Assembly (NCBI GenBank): GCA_002633025.1
Contig: NMRB01000913.1
Span: 90,267 to 154,266, forward strand
Direction of reading: 5' to 3'
Length of the DNA: 64,000 bases
Origin: Notospermus geniculatus
Taxonomy: Eukaryota; Nemertea; Pilidiophora; Heteronemertea; Lineidae
Positions 42,428 through 54,682 of the stretch are shown piece by piece. The notes under the pieces are model-generated. The model made no database searches, was not told where the DNA came from, and was given only the letters and a program-made list of their open reading frames with translations. Both the position numbers and the translations under genes were made by a program. Within the stretch, counting starts at the first letter, position 1. Each line of letters begins with the position of its first letter.

Positions 42428-43334
42428 GCCGTCGTATCGCAGAATTACGAATCAGTTCTAGCATTGAGATGAATCATCATGTTTTTGTGTGTTACATTTT
42501 GTGGACGCCGTCATGGTTTTGCCAGTGGGCTCTGAGGTAGGCCTATAGTGGAATGAATGGACGTACATTTAATTTTTACTGCAGATTTCATTCATAAATG
42601 TAGAATGTGCAATAACATAATTTGTTACAATGGTTGTTACTATATTGGCATACATGTACATGTACTGGTAAATGATTTTCATTCGATGTTGTTGGCCTAG
42701 GCCTAGGCCTATATTATATGGAATTATAAATACACGTTTGTGGTAAGTGACGTAATCACGGGAAGAAATCACCTACGACTCCAGATCATCCAACTGCAGC
42801 GCCGCCACCCAACGTCTCTCTTCGCTCGGCCTCGAGATCATCCCAACGATTGACTGCAGCACCGGCTTACATGTACGTCTTTTAGCAGTGAATCATAATC
42901 ACAACAACGACTATCATGAATACGACGCCCTTCTTCGTAACGTCTTCATTGCGATTACAACCCACCGCTTATTCACACTCAGCTTCGGACACAGCGTCCC
43001 GAAGCGGGGCTCGACACCTGAACTTTGATCAACTTTTTCTTGAAGAATCTAACACTAGGGACATTACCAATAGCACAGTTCCTTAGATAATTATACTGGC
43101 TGAGTGAGTAAATAGCCCAAAATTGATGACAAGTTTGCATTTTGGCGTAAAATGAACTTTATTTGCGCTTTTGAAAGGACGTCCGAAGCAGCATGGGATT
43201 GTAAACATGGTGTTTTGTTTCCGCATCGGCCGCAGTGAACATCTTCACCCGTCTTTGCCGCGGTCTTCGAGGCCCGAGGTGCAAAAACGAATAACGACAA
43301 ATAACCGCGCTGTTATCCATTCTTAGGTTATTCC
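42428..43334. other. Intergenic stretch, nothing recognised
   Basis: Contains a ggcctaggcctaggcctata run near 42698 and no exon with motifs on either strand. Confidence 0.4.
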
Positions 43335-43488
43335 CAGGGGCGTAGCTAGATGGGAGGCGGCAGGGGCAAATGCCCCGGCAGGGGAAGGACCCCCAGACCC
43401 TTCGGTGTTTGCAAGGTCTGGCTTCGCCGGCCCACAGACTCAATCAACTTTGCCCCGCCCCCGGCCATAAAAGCTAGCTATGCCCCTG
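43335..43488. repeat. Short TIR element (caggggcgtagctag ends)
   Basis: caggggcgtagctag at the left and ctagctatgcccctg at the right; interior ggcaaatgccccggcagggg. The short overlapping open frame is not taken as a gene. Confidence 0.65.
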
Positions 43489-43793
43489 TGTCCCAGATGG
43501 TTGTAGGGGGCCTACTATGACAGAAGAGGTACGGACGGGTAGGTAAGACTCGAAATTTGACAGGGGGGATTGGGGGGCTGGAGATTTCGACGAGAGTAGG
43601 CAGGCATTTATACTAATAAAATATGTGTACATTAACAAACAGAGCAGGAGAGAGAAAAACTGCAGGGGTCTTTACAATGAATTCCTGAATGGGTTCATTC
43701 CATTGGATTTTCTTGTCAATGTCAGTATGTGGTCGACAGCTAACACCTATACAGACGGGAACCAGCCTTCGCGGTGACAGCGGGTTGCCAGCT

Positions 43794-43794
<1 letters not shown>

Positions 43795-43851
<57 letters not shown>

Positions 43852-43868
43852 GAGCCCACCCGGGGACG
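43795..43868 (+). tRNA. tRNA-Asn (GTT)
   Basis: Full cloverleaf. Acceptor gtctccg pairs with cggggac (43861-43867, one G-T pair). D-arm gcgc-aatcggtta-gcgc. Anticodon stem ttcgg/ccgaa around loop ctgttaa with anticodon gtt at 43829-43831. T-arm ggtgg-ttcgagc-ccacc. Internal promoter boxes tggcgcaatcgg and ggttcgagcc are intact, and a T-run (tttttt from about 43871) serves as pol III terminator. No intron, and CCA is not encoded, as usual in nuclear genes. A nuclear gene for asparagine decoding. Confidence 0.96.
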
Positions 43869-44025
43869 AATTTTTTACAAAATTTTGTAAATGTTCATGT
43901 GTGGTGGATGTATCTTTTACCTCACCAGGGTGAGCTATTGTCGTCCTTTAGCAGGCATGTTTCGTGCTGCTGGGGCCATTGACCTGAAAATTTGTACATG
44001 TGTATACCCCTTGGTGAGATGCCCT

Positions 44026-44312
44026 ACACTCTTAGAAATAAGGGTTCTTCAAGGGTTTTTCACGAGCACATATATGCAACCCTTAGAGGTTTCTTGAAAA
44101 ACCCTAAAAAGTTCTTTAAAAAAATCTTAAGGGTTCTTCATTATCCCGTAAAACCCTAAGAAGTTTTCTGGAAAACCCTAGGGTTTTTCAGGGTAATGAA
44201 GAACCCTTACGAGTTTTTTAAAGAACCGTTTAGGGTTTTTCAAGAAACCTTTAAGGGTTGCATATATGTGCTCGTGAAAAACCCTTGAAGAACCCTTATT
44301 TCTAAGAGTGTA
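44026..44312. mobile_element. MITE with cactcttagaaa ends
   Basis: acactcttagaaataagggt and its complement at the right end. Nearly the whole 287 bp folds into one hairpin of gggtt/aaccc repeats. TA flanks both sides. Likely non-autonomous DNA transposon. Confidence 0.8.
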
Positions 44313-44356
44313 TGATACCAAGTTTCGATCCGAGTGGATTCTTGGCTTAGCGTGAC

Positions 44357-44488
44357 TAGGGCCCATATTTTCAAAGCTGTTTTAACGCTAAAATGCATTT
44401 TATTCCAGAACTTGCATGCTTATAGGTATGCAATTGCTGGACTAAAATGCATTTTAGCGTCAAAACAGCTTTGAAAATATGGGCCTAG
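44357..44488. repeat. Hairpin MITE
   Basis: gggcccatattttcaaagct and exact complement; inner aaaatgcattttagcgt pairing. Flanking ctag on both sides. Confidence 0.75.
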
Positions 44489-44760
44489 GTGGCCAAACGA
44501 AAAACACTGCAATAATTCCTGAACTACTGGCTGGATCATCTCCAAATTTTCATCCATAGGTACACCTACTAAGGGATACACGACATGTCTTACGGGTTTT
44601 TTGATTTGACAAACTTTTCAAGGTCACAGAGGTCAAAGTTCAAAAATTTGCCATTTGGTGGGACGTTCCGTGGCTATTTGACCAAGAGTGTTCTAACTTG
44701 GTATGATTATGTGTCTAGATCGCGCTATGTTTTCCTGAAACATGCCAACTTGACTGTTGT

Positions 44761-45772
44761 TCGTTCTTCTGTTACTTCAACCAGGTGAGCACATGGTCCG
44801 CGGACGATTTCATTTATGGAACTATTGTTATGATTGTCAAAAATAAGTGATGAATTATGTAAGATATGTATGATAAATGTATATACATGTACACTTATAC
44901 ACTATTATCATTATTGTGCTCAATGGTTAATTGTTCAAATGAATGTGGTCCGAAAAAAGGAATTTACAGTTTGAGTGACAAACCCGGATTGCACAACTTT
45001 TTTGAATGTAAGTATGAAAAAATGGCCCTGACATGGATGTCACTGTCACCTGTGGTACGCCATCATGATCGAGACGACCGCCTGGTGTCGAACGACAATA
45101 ATTGTTATTTGTGTTACAGTTACCATTGTAAGATGTTGTGTACGAATAAACAATATGTAAACAATAAATCAAACTGCATATATATCTATAATTTATTTCA
45201 ACCTATTCCCTGCTGACGGCCACGTTTATGCTGGGTGAAGACGACAGAGCAGAAGGATGGCAACGAACACAGATCTTTTAGTTTCTAAGCGTGTTCATAG
45301 ATGGCGCTCGGGCATTGACAGCGCATGGTGCGTATCGGTTGCGTTCTCTTGCGCCTTCGTCAGGCCAGGCGTGGCATTGTTGAAAGGACTAAGTTCAACT
45401 CACAGACTGAGAGGTAACTGGGAGAACTTTCTTTACTTCATTGATTTCTCAGGTTATACAAGTCCGCATTGCCAAAGAATGGCACTTCTCGATCTCTAGA
45501 CTGCATTCCGCCTGTCTCACTCAGGTTTGGGCCTAGGCGTGGACGTGCGTGTTGGCTTTTCCTCGCACTTCCCCAGACCAGTGAACCCGAGAATTAATCG
45601 TGCATGCAGGCCATCACGCGGCACGCTCTAATTTGCATAACAATGGGCTGGCCATCGTCTCAGACACGACCTCGACGATACAAGATGACTGTAACGTTAG
45701 GCCCTACCGCATGGCGCTAGTCTGGGCCGCACCTCTCTACCACCACAATTGAAGAATTGAAGTGCCAGCACA
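44761..45772. other. Region upstream of the 45.77 kb exon; nothing firm
   Basis: No exon with reliable support. An open frame at 45257-45499 contains RGNWEN but fails to align beyond it (see rejected). Confidence 0.35.
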
Positions 45773-45862
45773 ATGGTAAGCTCGCTGTATTATGACAAAC
45801 CACGGCGGGAAAGCGCAGGAGATCGTGACACTCAGTCAAGCTCTTCACACGTCAACACCGAG
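45773..45862 (+). CDS. Possible first coding exon of a downstream gene
   Basis: ATG followed by 30 codons ending at a good donor (gag|gtaaga). The peptide MVSSLYYDKPRRESAGDRDT, then QSSSSHVNTE, is hydrophilic, like a cytoplasmic N-terminus before a membrane domain. No continuation exon was recognised in the window. Based on start, donor and composition only. Confidence 0.25.
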
Positions 45863-46077
45863 GTAAGATTTTTTGGAACGAGTTTAGAATTCTCGATTAG
45901 TGCTCAAAAAGGTCATTGATCGATGACGGATTAACCGGCGACTGAACAAAAGATTTACAATATAAACTACTAGTAATCCGTGAACCAAACGTCACTTCCA
46001 ATCGAGCGGTTTTTCCACGGTACAATATTATTGCACAATATGCACAATACTGTACAATATTATTGCACAATATGATA

Positions 46078-46266
46078 ATAAGCAAGAAGTCAATCTCCAG
46101 AATTCACGAATTTTCGACCCCAACCGGGGTCTTTTTCAAGTGGAACTTTACAATCTGAAACTCTGGTCTTTTCTAGAGTTCAGATTGTAAAGTTCCACTT
46201 GAAAAAGACCCCGGTTGGGGTCGAAAATTCGTGAATTCTGGAGATTGACTTCTTGCTTATTATCAT
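46078..46266. repeat. Hairpin element, family C copy 2
   Basis: Almost perfect inverted arms (aataagcaagaagtcaatct to tttacaatctgaa, then complement) with ttttcgaccccaaccggggt near the middle of each arm; about 80 bp per arm and a 20 bp loop. The best preserved copy of the family. Confidence 0.85.
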
Positions 46267-46739
46267 TTTGTGTGTCAATTTTGTGCTTTTCTGTATCTTG
46301 GATATTGCACAATATGGGGGCCAAATTGGGTGTCATGTGCTTCTGGCATAATGGATGGGAGAAAGATTGGCAATAGGCCTAATAGTAATATTGCCCATTT
46401 TGATCCTCATATTGTGCAATAATATTTCACGTGGGTAGGCCGCTTTAAGCCGATTTTTCTGCGGTATTGATGATATTGACTTGACCGATTCATCTGGTCC
46501 CTGCTGAATTGTCCAGACACATTCAGATACGTAAGCAACATGTAGGCGACTACCCTCGGGCACTCATGCAGACGGCCGTAGGCCTACTCATTTTTACAGC
46601 CCACATGATATCCTGTCAACATGGTCAACTTCCAGAAATCGCCAGTTGAGAAAACGGGCTTAGTCTGCTGCTAGCAGGCCTATATTCCGAGAGGTGATAG
46701 AGCGCAGAAGGAATGAGTGCTTTAGATATTTTAGGCAAT
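46267..46739. other. Nothing recognised
   Basis: Intergenic; several ttgcacaatat words flank the hairpin at 46078-46266. Confidence 0.35.
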
Positions 46740-47165
46740 TGCCTCACCTGGTGAGCTCTTATCATGGTGCAGTGTCCGTCGTCCTCGTGATTCTTGGTGT
46801 GACCGCGCGGTGCCATCGTTCGTCGTCCGTTAGCAGGCACGTTTCGTAACCACTGGGCTATTGACTTGAAACTTTGCAACTATTGACTTTGAAACTATTG
46901 ACTTGAAACTTTCCCTTGGTCAGATGACCTCGGACACCAAGTTTCTGTCCGATCTGACTTTTGGCTTGGCCGCGCGATGTCCGTCTTCGTCGTCGTCCGC
47001 ATCGACGTCCGTTAGCAGCGCACGTTTCGTAACCGCCGTGGCTATTGACTTGAAACTTTGTACATACATGTATGTACCCCGAGGTCAGATGATCTGAGAC
47101 ACCAAGTTTCGGTCTGATCTGATTTTTGGCTTGGCCGCGCGGTGTCCGTCGTCGTCGTCCGTTAG
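46740..47165. repeat. Tandem dispersed repeat, about 3 units
   Basis: Units share gtccgttagcaggcacgttt, cgtaaccgc, attgacttgaaactttg, ggtcagatgacctcgga-like and cttggccgcgcggtgtccgt. The same family occurs broken at 43915-44760. Confidence 0.6.
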
Positions 47166-47806
47166 CTGGGGTAAGTTGGCGAAATCTAGAGGTAGGCTTA
47201 CCTGCTTACCCACGTCGATATGAAGCAAGTACGGTAGTTGATGAGCCTAATGGCAGGTGGCAGTACGTGCGCCACTGCCTGACACAGAGAATCGGGGCAG
47301 CGCCGTATGTGGTAGCCTCCGGAACGGGCTCTGAAATTTGGAGGGCCAGACGTTTGAGTGTAGCACAAAGAGCACCGAAATTGCGCTCCGACAGCGGGTA
47401 GGGGGAGCCTCCCCCGGAAATTTTTGAAATCTAGATGCTCTGAGTTGCGATTTTAGCACAACCACGCCCTAACTTTTAAATTTCATATTTGAATTGCAGT
47501 CACACCGGGTGGGTTTTGGAAATCTCGGGCGGGACCTTGGAGTTTCCAATGAAGAGCCAATGCAAGAGATTCAGACGGGGCAATGATTCCCACTCTACTC
47601 TGTCTGTCGCGATAGGGTAGGCCAAGATACTTCGCTGCAACCGTGCACGTGTTTCTGAAGCAAGCGCGATTCAAGCGCACAGCTGGCGTCGTCTATTGCC
47701 GAGGAGTTTAACTACACGCTTACTCAGCGAACGCGCCACCGACGAGTTTCCCGCCAATTGCAACCAGGCGTCGCTCGTGACGTCTGCTGCATGGCTAAAC
47801 GATTGA
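47166..47806. other. Repeat-like remnant and nothing else
   Basis: 47310-47430 contains gggggagcctcccccggaaa, the G/C core also seen in the TIR elements at 5466 and 28764, so likely a fragment of such an element. Otherwise no feature. Confidence 0.35.
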
Positions 47807-47924
47807 ATGGATCAATGTGTTAGAAACATGGCGTTAGGCCATGACGCTATATTTCAATCTGCCAGTATTATTTGGATTTTTGCACTGTTTTTAACCGAAT
47901 CGGTCAGCAAGAAAACTCAGACAT
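47807..47924 (+). CDS. Possible first exon with signal peptide
   Basis: ATG at 47807 (or the in-frame ATG at 47828) leads into a hydrophobic stretch SIIWIFALFLTESVSKK typical of a signal peptide, then donor acat|gtaagt (phase 1). Upstream is GC-richer sequence and downstream is a long AT-rich, intron-like region. No following exon was identified. The start of a secreted or membrane protein gene running right is a reasonable but unproved reading. Confidence 0.3.
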
Positions 47925-50900
47925 GTAAGTATCACTTATCTTCTTACAAATATCTCATCCAAAAGACGCAAAATGGCGTTTATCTCAGCATGCGCGCGGG
48001 ATGAAGTGATGGTCATCCAGGCTACCATGCGTCACTGAGTGACAGCTTCTGCATGACTGCATGTGTTTTGTTCGGTGACAATCATCCACCAGTTCCCCGA
48101 ACCTCATCCGTAGGCCTAACTGCATCCGAAATTCTCTCAAGATGCGACGCAAGCGGCGCCTTTCACCTCGGCGTTCCAGCGTTCGCTGTACATGGTGTGT
48201 AGCCTTAGCAAGGTGCGTTGTCTCCTCAGCCATCGAGCTCGCGCTGTGACATATGCAGCTCGGTATCTTGTCCTTGTGTGCATAGAGTCGCTCAGTATTG
48301 ATTCTCCCTCAATCAATGTTTCAGCGTTCACGCTGCACGACGTTGCAATTTCTCTCATAAAATAGCTTTTCCGTTGTTCCACATAATTTCAGCTGAGTGT
48401 ATCAGAGTGCAGGTGTGCCTCATGTCTTATTACAGCCTCCAGTATGGCTACATTTACTGGCATCCCTTTCCTAGTTGCACCCACAAAATTTTACTTAGAA
48501 TAGCTTTCTATAAAAGAAGATTAAGAGTGCCCAAAACTCCCCCTCCAAACATGCACAAACTTAGAGAAAAATTAGAACACTTTGTCAGCATCACTGTTTA
48601 AAAAACTTCTTTATAGTCCATTTTAGGAAGAAGATGATTTCAACTGATTGTCTTTTATTTTGTCTCTTACTGCAAAAGGGGTCAAACTAGCTTCTTCAGT
48701 GGAATTTAAATTCAGATAAGGTTCAACAAAAGTCAGGATGTCATTAAACCGGCCAGTCAGTATTTTATAGGGTATAATTGAGTTTAACACTTTGTGCACC
48801 AAACATTTTAGTCCTTGACTTCTTATATTTGAAATGTACAGATAACTCAATTATCTTTCATTTCGAATTTTCAAAAAATATTTTGGAAGATTTTTTTTGA
48901 CTTATCCAATGCCCTGGCAGTGACTAACAATGTAACTGCATGGTTCTGTTAAAAGTTACAAAATGTTAGTAAATGTCACTTGAAGTCAAAATGCAGAAGG
49001 AATAAACCTGCTAATAAAAATCATCCCTACTTGCTTTGATATACAAACAGTTTTCCAAATTAAGAATAGGCCCAAGTAATATTGCATGAGCTTGGTGGAT
49101 ATTTACAAGGATATCTGAGCATTGAACCAAATATCCGAGGCAAGTCTGCCTGGCGGCTAGCATGTATTCAATACCCATGTACACACACTGAATCCTAAAC
49201 CTATTCTGTCTTGTGTCCCTAGATTTGTACCCTGCCTGTACATTATTCATTATTTTGCACAGCTGGGAGTTTTAGCCGTACTTGAGCGTCCACCCTCCAT
49301 GATTTCCATTGTTGATAATGACTACCCTAAAACTGAAGTGCTGCTGACTCGATTCAGAAGCTGAAGTGGGATTTTACCTCATTGTGTCACCCTGAACCCA
49401 ATGCATGAAGAATTCAGTTACATCTAACTGATGACTAGAAACAGACTGAGCCAATCCCACCAAATTACCCTCTGAAACGTTTGGAAATAATTTTGAAAAT
49501 GCAACATTTGTAGCCTAATTTTCATAATAATCAACATGAAATTGGTTGTTAAACATACTAATGAAGAATTTTTGCATCACCTCAGATTAACTAATTATTT
49601 TCCTATTGCATATGAAGTAGAAAAACCTGAACTTCACTTTTATAATTTGAGGGTAGTAAAGTAGTAATTGCAGTTTGATTATAGAACTCTAACATTTAAC
49701 TATCTATCTACTGTTAGGTTATAAACTCGAAACTTTATGGTTGTGAGTGTTTCACATGAAACATAACCTCCATGTACTTCTGAACTGAGTTGGCAAATCA
49801 CCAGCTTTGCCAACATCAGCAGTCTGTTGCAAAAACTGCCGATTGGACTTATTGTTTACGAACTGCGGAGCTTGTACAAGTATAAATTGCATCATAATAA
49901 TCTTTAAAATTGATCTTTCTCTCATATGTCTCAAGTTTCTACACGCCCCATGCAGTATCCTAATATACTGTTTGCTTTCTCTGTTTTTGTACACAGTTGA
50001 TCTATGTTAAGCCATGAGAGTCACCACTTCATGTTGAAAATCAGCCTCGGGCAATTTAGAATTAGAATCCAAAGATTAGATGAAGTATGTGTGTGATTTT
50101 CTTCTATCACAGGCTTCATCCAATGCATCTGTTTGCTTAAGACTGAATTGGTTTACATTTCAAGCTTCTGTCCACACATTTTCTTGTAATTTGTGGAAAA
50201 ATTACATTTGTTCAATTCATTCTTCTTCATTTGCGATATTCGCCCTCGGGCGATAAATCGCCGTGTTCATTGTGTCGCATAATGGACCATGGAGACGGAG
50301 GTACTGCCTGTGGACTTGGCGGGCCCACTGGAGGCTGTCAGGCCATGTGTTCATTCTCTTGTGCAAGAGGAGGTGTGTTTTCTTCAGTCGCCTTAAGAAT
50401 CGCTCTGAACCACTGTAGGCAGAAGGCCGATTCCCAGCGCTGAATATATCTTGAAAGAAGCCCATAGTACAAAGCAAATAGCCTGACGTGGTTGTGAATT
50501 GTAGCTTTGTGTTACCATTTGAGAGTATAGCTCATGATTCTGTCTGAGAATGATGGTTTGAGCAAAGAAGAGGCCACCAGCATTGTGATCTTGACCCTTT
50601 ACCTTTGCTTAATTACCTTTATATCGTATGCTGGCCCTCAAATAAAGACTTAATTTTCTCAAATTAGTGTTTCCAAAGATCGCTCTATTGGTGAAGAAGA
50701 AAAGTTGCGTTTGTCTACGCTGGCAATATTTTTCCAGCTTTCGGAGTAAGAACAGTTTGTGAACAAATGTTGTCTACTGTGCACTAGGGGAAAAGATTAT
50801 TCCAACATGTTGTTCAATAAATGTTGACCCGGTGTTTGCAGGGAGGTCAAAAGATCAAGTTGCTCAGGAATTGTTGCTGAGATGTCAGAAAACTTTTGCC

Positions 50901-51469
50901 AGTCACACACACATACAGGAAAAATGTATCATGTATGGAATTTATCATATCAGAGATATCATGATGCAGACCAGAAATGCAAATGAATTGAGAACCTGAG
51001 TTTGAACCTCAAAATCAAATACTTGTAGAAATGGAGAATAGGGGAGACGCCAATCCATATTATCAATAGGCATCTTGTTGATATTGCAGAAGGCAGAAGA
51101 CACCGTTCTGTTTTGCTGCAGCCACTGCCTAAAGGACATCTTCCCACGTCACAAAGAACAGGTGGCGAGCCTCGTAACTATCTGTCATCTAATCCTAAAC
51201 TACGACAATACGAAACTTCATCACTGATCAGCAAATAATCCATAAAAATATTGCCTGTCCGTTATTTTTGTTTGCATATTGATGCTGATATATATGCAAT
51301 ACTATATGTCTGCATCTGGTATCGTTGCAAACAATACTCTGATTTCTCCATAAAATCTAATAGCCTGGGGCTCGGCATTCATCAGTTTTTCTCAGGTCTG
51401 CGATGAGCAATTGTCATCTTTAATTCTAATGTGTGTTGCAGTCACGAGGAGGCAGGCTCTTTTTATACT
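47925..51469. other. AT-rich, intron-like stretch; no gene recognised
   Basis: Both strands were read. Only short open frames without motifs. No clear inverted-repeat elements. Confidence 0.45.
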
Positions 51470-52976
51470 TAAGGGAGTAATTTACAGGAACAATATTATT
51501 CATTGGAAGAGGACTTTCTGTTCAAATTCACAATTTTGGGACTGAAACCAGCCACTGTCAGATGAATTATGATGTTGAGCAAAGTTTCTTTTTCGTGTAA
51601 TTTAGTCAGAGGCATGAAACCAGTAGGCCTTACAAATTCAGCCATCAGACTTCATTGTGGAGGCATCATGAGGTAGTCAATGTTTTTTAGTGCGCACTCC
51701 CTTTGTCACTGCATCCAGTGAGCGTTGACGAAGGGACCAAGTGTGAAGATGCACTGATTACCTCAGCATGGTGTAATTAGGTATCTGATGATCCAATATA
51801 AAAGTCTCAGAATGTGAAAACAAGCCCCAAAAGGTTGATTCCTTATCAGTTTTCTTATTCGAGAAATGATGGTATGTTCCCATTCTTGTGCCCTCGTGGC
51901 CCTTTTCAAAGGTCGCTCCCCTCCCCCCTGGAGCCAGATATGTTTGGTGACATCCTCCCACAGCAGGGGGTTTTTACCTCGCTCCTCTTTGTGTTCAAGT
52001 GTAAGGAAGCCCAAAACCCTGCTATGGGAGGATGGTTTGGTGATTCTGTGTACTCAACTTATGCCCTTACCAATATAAAAGAAGACCATATTCTCTTGCC
52101 ATGTGTTATGGAGGTGAAAAAAGAAGGTTTTTTTAAAAATTGAGACAGAGTTTTTTCCTTCAACCTGCTTATAAAAGCATTACCCATCCCCATTAACAAG
52201 ATGTGTCTCTGAATTAAAGAATAATGTGTTGATGAACTAGGAATAGCACTACCTGTAGCAATCAGAGACAATTATATTCCCATATTGCCCAGCTCTATTA
52301 GACACAGATGGATCTTGATGACAGTGATGTTTGTTTACTGACAATTTCTTAAGTATTGGGTGAATTAGCTGAGTCATCGAAAGTTGGTGTGGTGCAGGTG
52401 AATCAATGATAGGTAGTGTCTCAGATTGGAACCCCTGTGGTGTGGGCAATAAATATTTTTTTCTAAATGTGCTGATGTAGGTATACATAAAATTTTTCTT
52501 ATGTGGTACATACGGTTCCCTTATAACAGAAAACTGCTTCTTTTTATTTCCTTTCTACTTTTGTTGTTACAGATTTTCATAAGACTACGAGAATGATCTT
52601 ACTGTTTTGTCCATCATCTGTCCGTACAATCAGAACACGGCAACTTAAATCAAGTTAGGGCCTGCCCACATTATATGACTCGCGCCCAACACGACTGCTT
52701 AAAGCCCAATTCACACTGCCACGATTCCGACCACGATGCTTCTACGAAATGCTTTCGTGGTGTTCCTATAGGCTTCGTGATGCCTTCCTATAGACTTCTT
52801 GTTTTTCGTGATAATCCGCACCCATTGTAACATTAAGGCCACGATCCCTCTACGAAAATATTTCAGAGGATTCGTAGAGGCATCGTGGTCGGAATCGTGG
52901 CAGTGTGAATTGGGCTTAAAACTCTGTCGGCCAATCACGTCGGATAAAGTTTATTATGTGGCCAGGCCCTTAGGCT
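51470..52976. repeat. Second direct duplication, unit 1
   Basis: From agggagtaatttacaggaac to ggcccttaggct; repeated at 52979-54737. Ends exactly at the N at 52977. Contains a MITE at 52699-52920. Confidence 0.85.
52699..52920. repeat. MITE in duplication unit 1
   Basis: agcccaattcacactgccac and its exact complement gtggcagtgtgaattgggct; TTAA-like flanks. Inner pairing of gatgcttctacgaa / ttcgtagaggcatc. Confidence 0.8.
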
Positions 52977-52977
52977 N
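52977..52977. other. Single N: contig join
   Basis: Isolated N exactly between the two units of the 51.47-54.74 kb duplication, as at 18502. Confidence 0.9.
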
Positions 52978-53724
52978 TTAAGGGAGTAATTTACAGGAAC
53001 AATATTATTCATTGGAAGAGGAGCCCTTTCTGTTCAAATTCACAATTTTGTGACTTAAACCAGCCATTAATGTCAGATGAATTATGATCATATGTAATGT
53101 TGAGCAAAATTTCTCTTTCATGTAATTTAGTCAGAGGCATGAGACCAGTAGGCCTTACAAATTCATAGCCATCAGACTTCATTGTGGAGGCATCCAGAGG
53201 TAGTCAGTGTTTTTAGCCCTCACTCCCTTCATCACTGCATCCAGTGAGCGTTGACGAAGGGACCATGTGTGAAGATCCACTTATTACATCAGCATGGTGT
53301 ATATGTTGTTGATGAAACGGTAAATATTGGTAAAAATCATGTTGTAGATGTATTGTTGATGTATTGTTACATCAGCATGTTGTATCTGATGATCCAATAT
53401 AAAGGTCTCAGAATGTGAAAACGAACCCAAAAAGGTTGCTTCCTTCAATGTTTTCTTATTCGAGAAATGATGGTATCTTCCCATTGTTGTGCCCTCGTTG
53501 TGGCCCTTTTCGAAAGGTCTCTTCCCCCCTGGAGCTAGATATGTTTGGTGACATCCTCCCACAGCAGGGGTTTTTACCTCACTCCTCTTCATCCACTACA
53601 CTTTGTGTTCAAGTGTAAGCAAGCCCAAAACCCTACTGTGGGAGGATGGATTGGTGATTTTGTGTACTCAACTTATGCCCTTACCAATATAAAAGAAGAC
53701 CTTATTCTCTTGCCATGTGTTACG

Positions 53725-53874
53725 AACATGAAATAATAACGGGTTTCTATTAAAAAGGTGAAAGACATAGTTTCATACCAGACTCGAACCCACGGACCCT
53801 CACATTAGGCATCCATCGCCAGCACTCAGGGGCAGCATGCCTTAATCACTATAGGCCAAATCCCAGTCTTACGG
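53725..53874 (-). mobile_element. tRNA-derived SINE, present in one duplicate only
   Basis: On the minus strand a pol III A-box-like tggcctatagtgattaagg (53839-53857) and B box ggttcgagtc (53781-53790) are spaced as in a tRNA, followed by a non-tRNA tail. Unit 1 lacks the whole segment (tgtgttatggaggt). Here it is flanked by ttacg on both sides, a likely target duplication. Confidence 0.6.
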
Positions 53875-54460
53875 AGGTAAAAAAGAAAGTTTTTTTTAGA
53901 ATTGAGACAGAATTTTTCCCTTCAGCCTGCTTATAAAAGCATTACCCATCCCCATTAACAAGATGTGTCTCTGAATTAAAGAATAATGTGTTGATGAACT
54001 AGGAATAGCACTACCTGTAGCAATCAGAGACAATTATATTCCCATATTGCCCAGGTCTATCAGACACAGATGGATCTTGATGACAGTGATGTTTGTTTAC
54101 TGACAATTTCTTAAGTATTGGGTGAATTAGCTGAGTCATCGAAAGTTGGTGTGGTGCAGGTGAATCAATGATAGGTAGTGTCTCAGATTGGAACCCCTGT
54201 GGTGTGGGCAATAAATATTTTTTTCTAAATGTGCTGATGTAGGTATACATAAAATTTTTCTTATGTGGTACATACGGTTCCCTTATAACAGAAAACTGCT
54301 TCTTTTTATTTCCTTTCTACTTTTGTTGTTACAGATTTTCATAAGACTACGAGAATGATCTTACTGTTTTGTCCATCATCTGTCCGTACAATCAGAACAC
54401 GGCAACTTAAATCAAGTTAGGGCCTGCCCACATTATATGACTCGCGCCCAACACGACTGC

Positions 54461-54682
54461 TTAAAGCCCAATTCACACTGCCACGATTCCGACCACGATG
54501 CTTCTACGAAATGCTTTCGTGGTGTTCCTATAGGCTTCGTGATGCCTTCCTATAGACTTCTTGTTTTTCGTGATAATCCGCACCCATTGTAACATTAAGG
54601 CCACGATCCCTCTACGAAAATATTTCAGAGGATTCGTAGAGGCATCGTGGTCGGAATCGTGGCAGTGTGAATTGGGCTTAAA
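54461..54682. repeat. MITE in duplication unit 2
   Basis: Same element as 52699-52920, at the equivalent position and nearly unchanged. Confidence 0.8.

Larger units (their letters stand above)
43915..44760. repeat. Old dispersed repeat broken by two MITEs
   Basis: Segments (tttacctcaccagggtgagc, tttagcaggcatgtttcgtg, gaccaagttt-like) match the repeats at 46740-47165. After removing the MITEs at 44026-44312 and 44357-44488 the pieces join (gatgccctaca | gataccaagtttcgatccga | gtggccaaacg). Confidence 0.5.

Noticed and set aside
45257-45499. Open frame with RGNWENFLYFIDFSGY, resembling the start of SLC6 TM1
   Set aside because: RGNWEN matches, but the following helix is one residue out of register and lacks the conserved G-x-G-N-x-W-R-F-P segment; most likely chance. 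A second SLC6 gene start was therefore not called.
52711-52938. 75-codon minus-strand open frame, repeated at 54473-54700
   Set aside because: It is a translation of the palindromic MITE; identity between the two places reflects the assembly duplicate.
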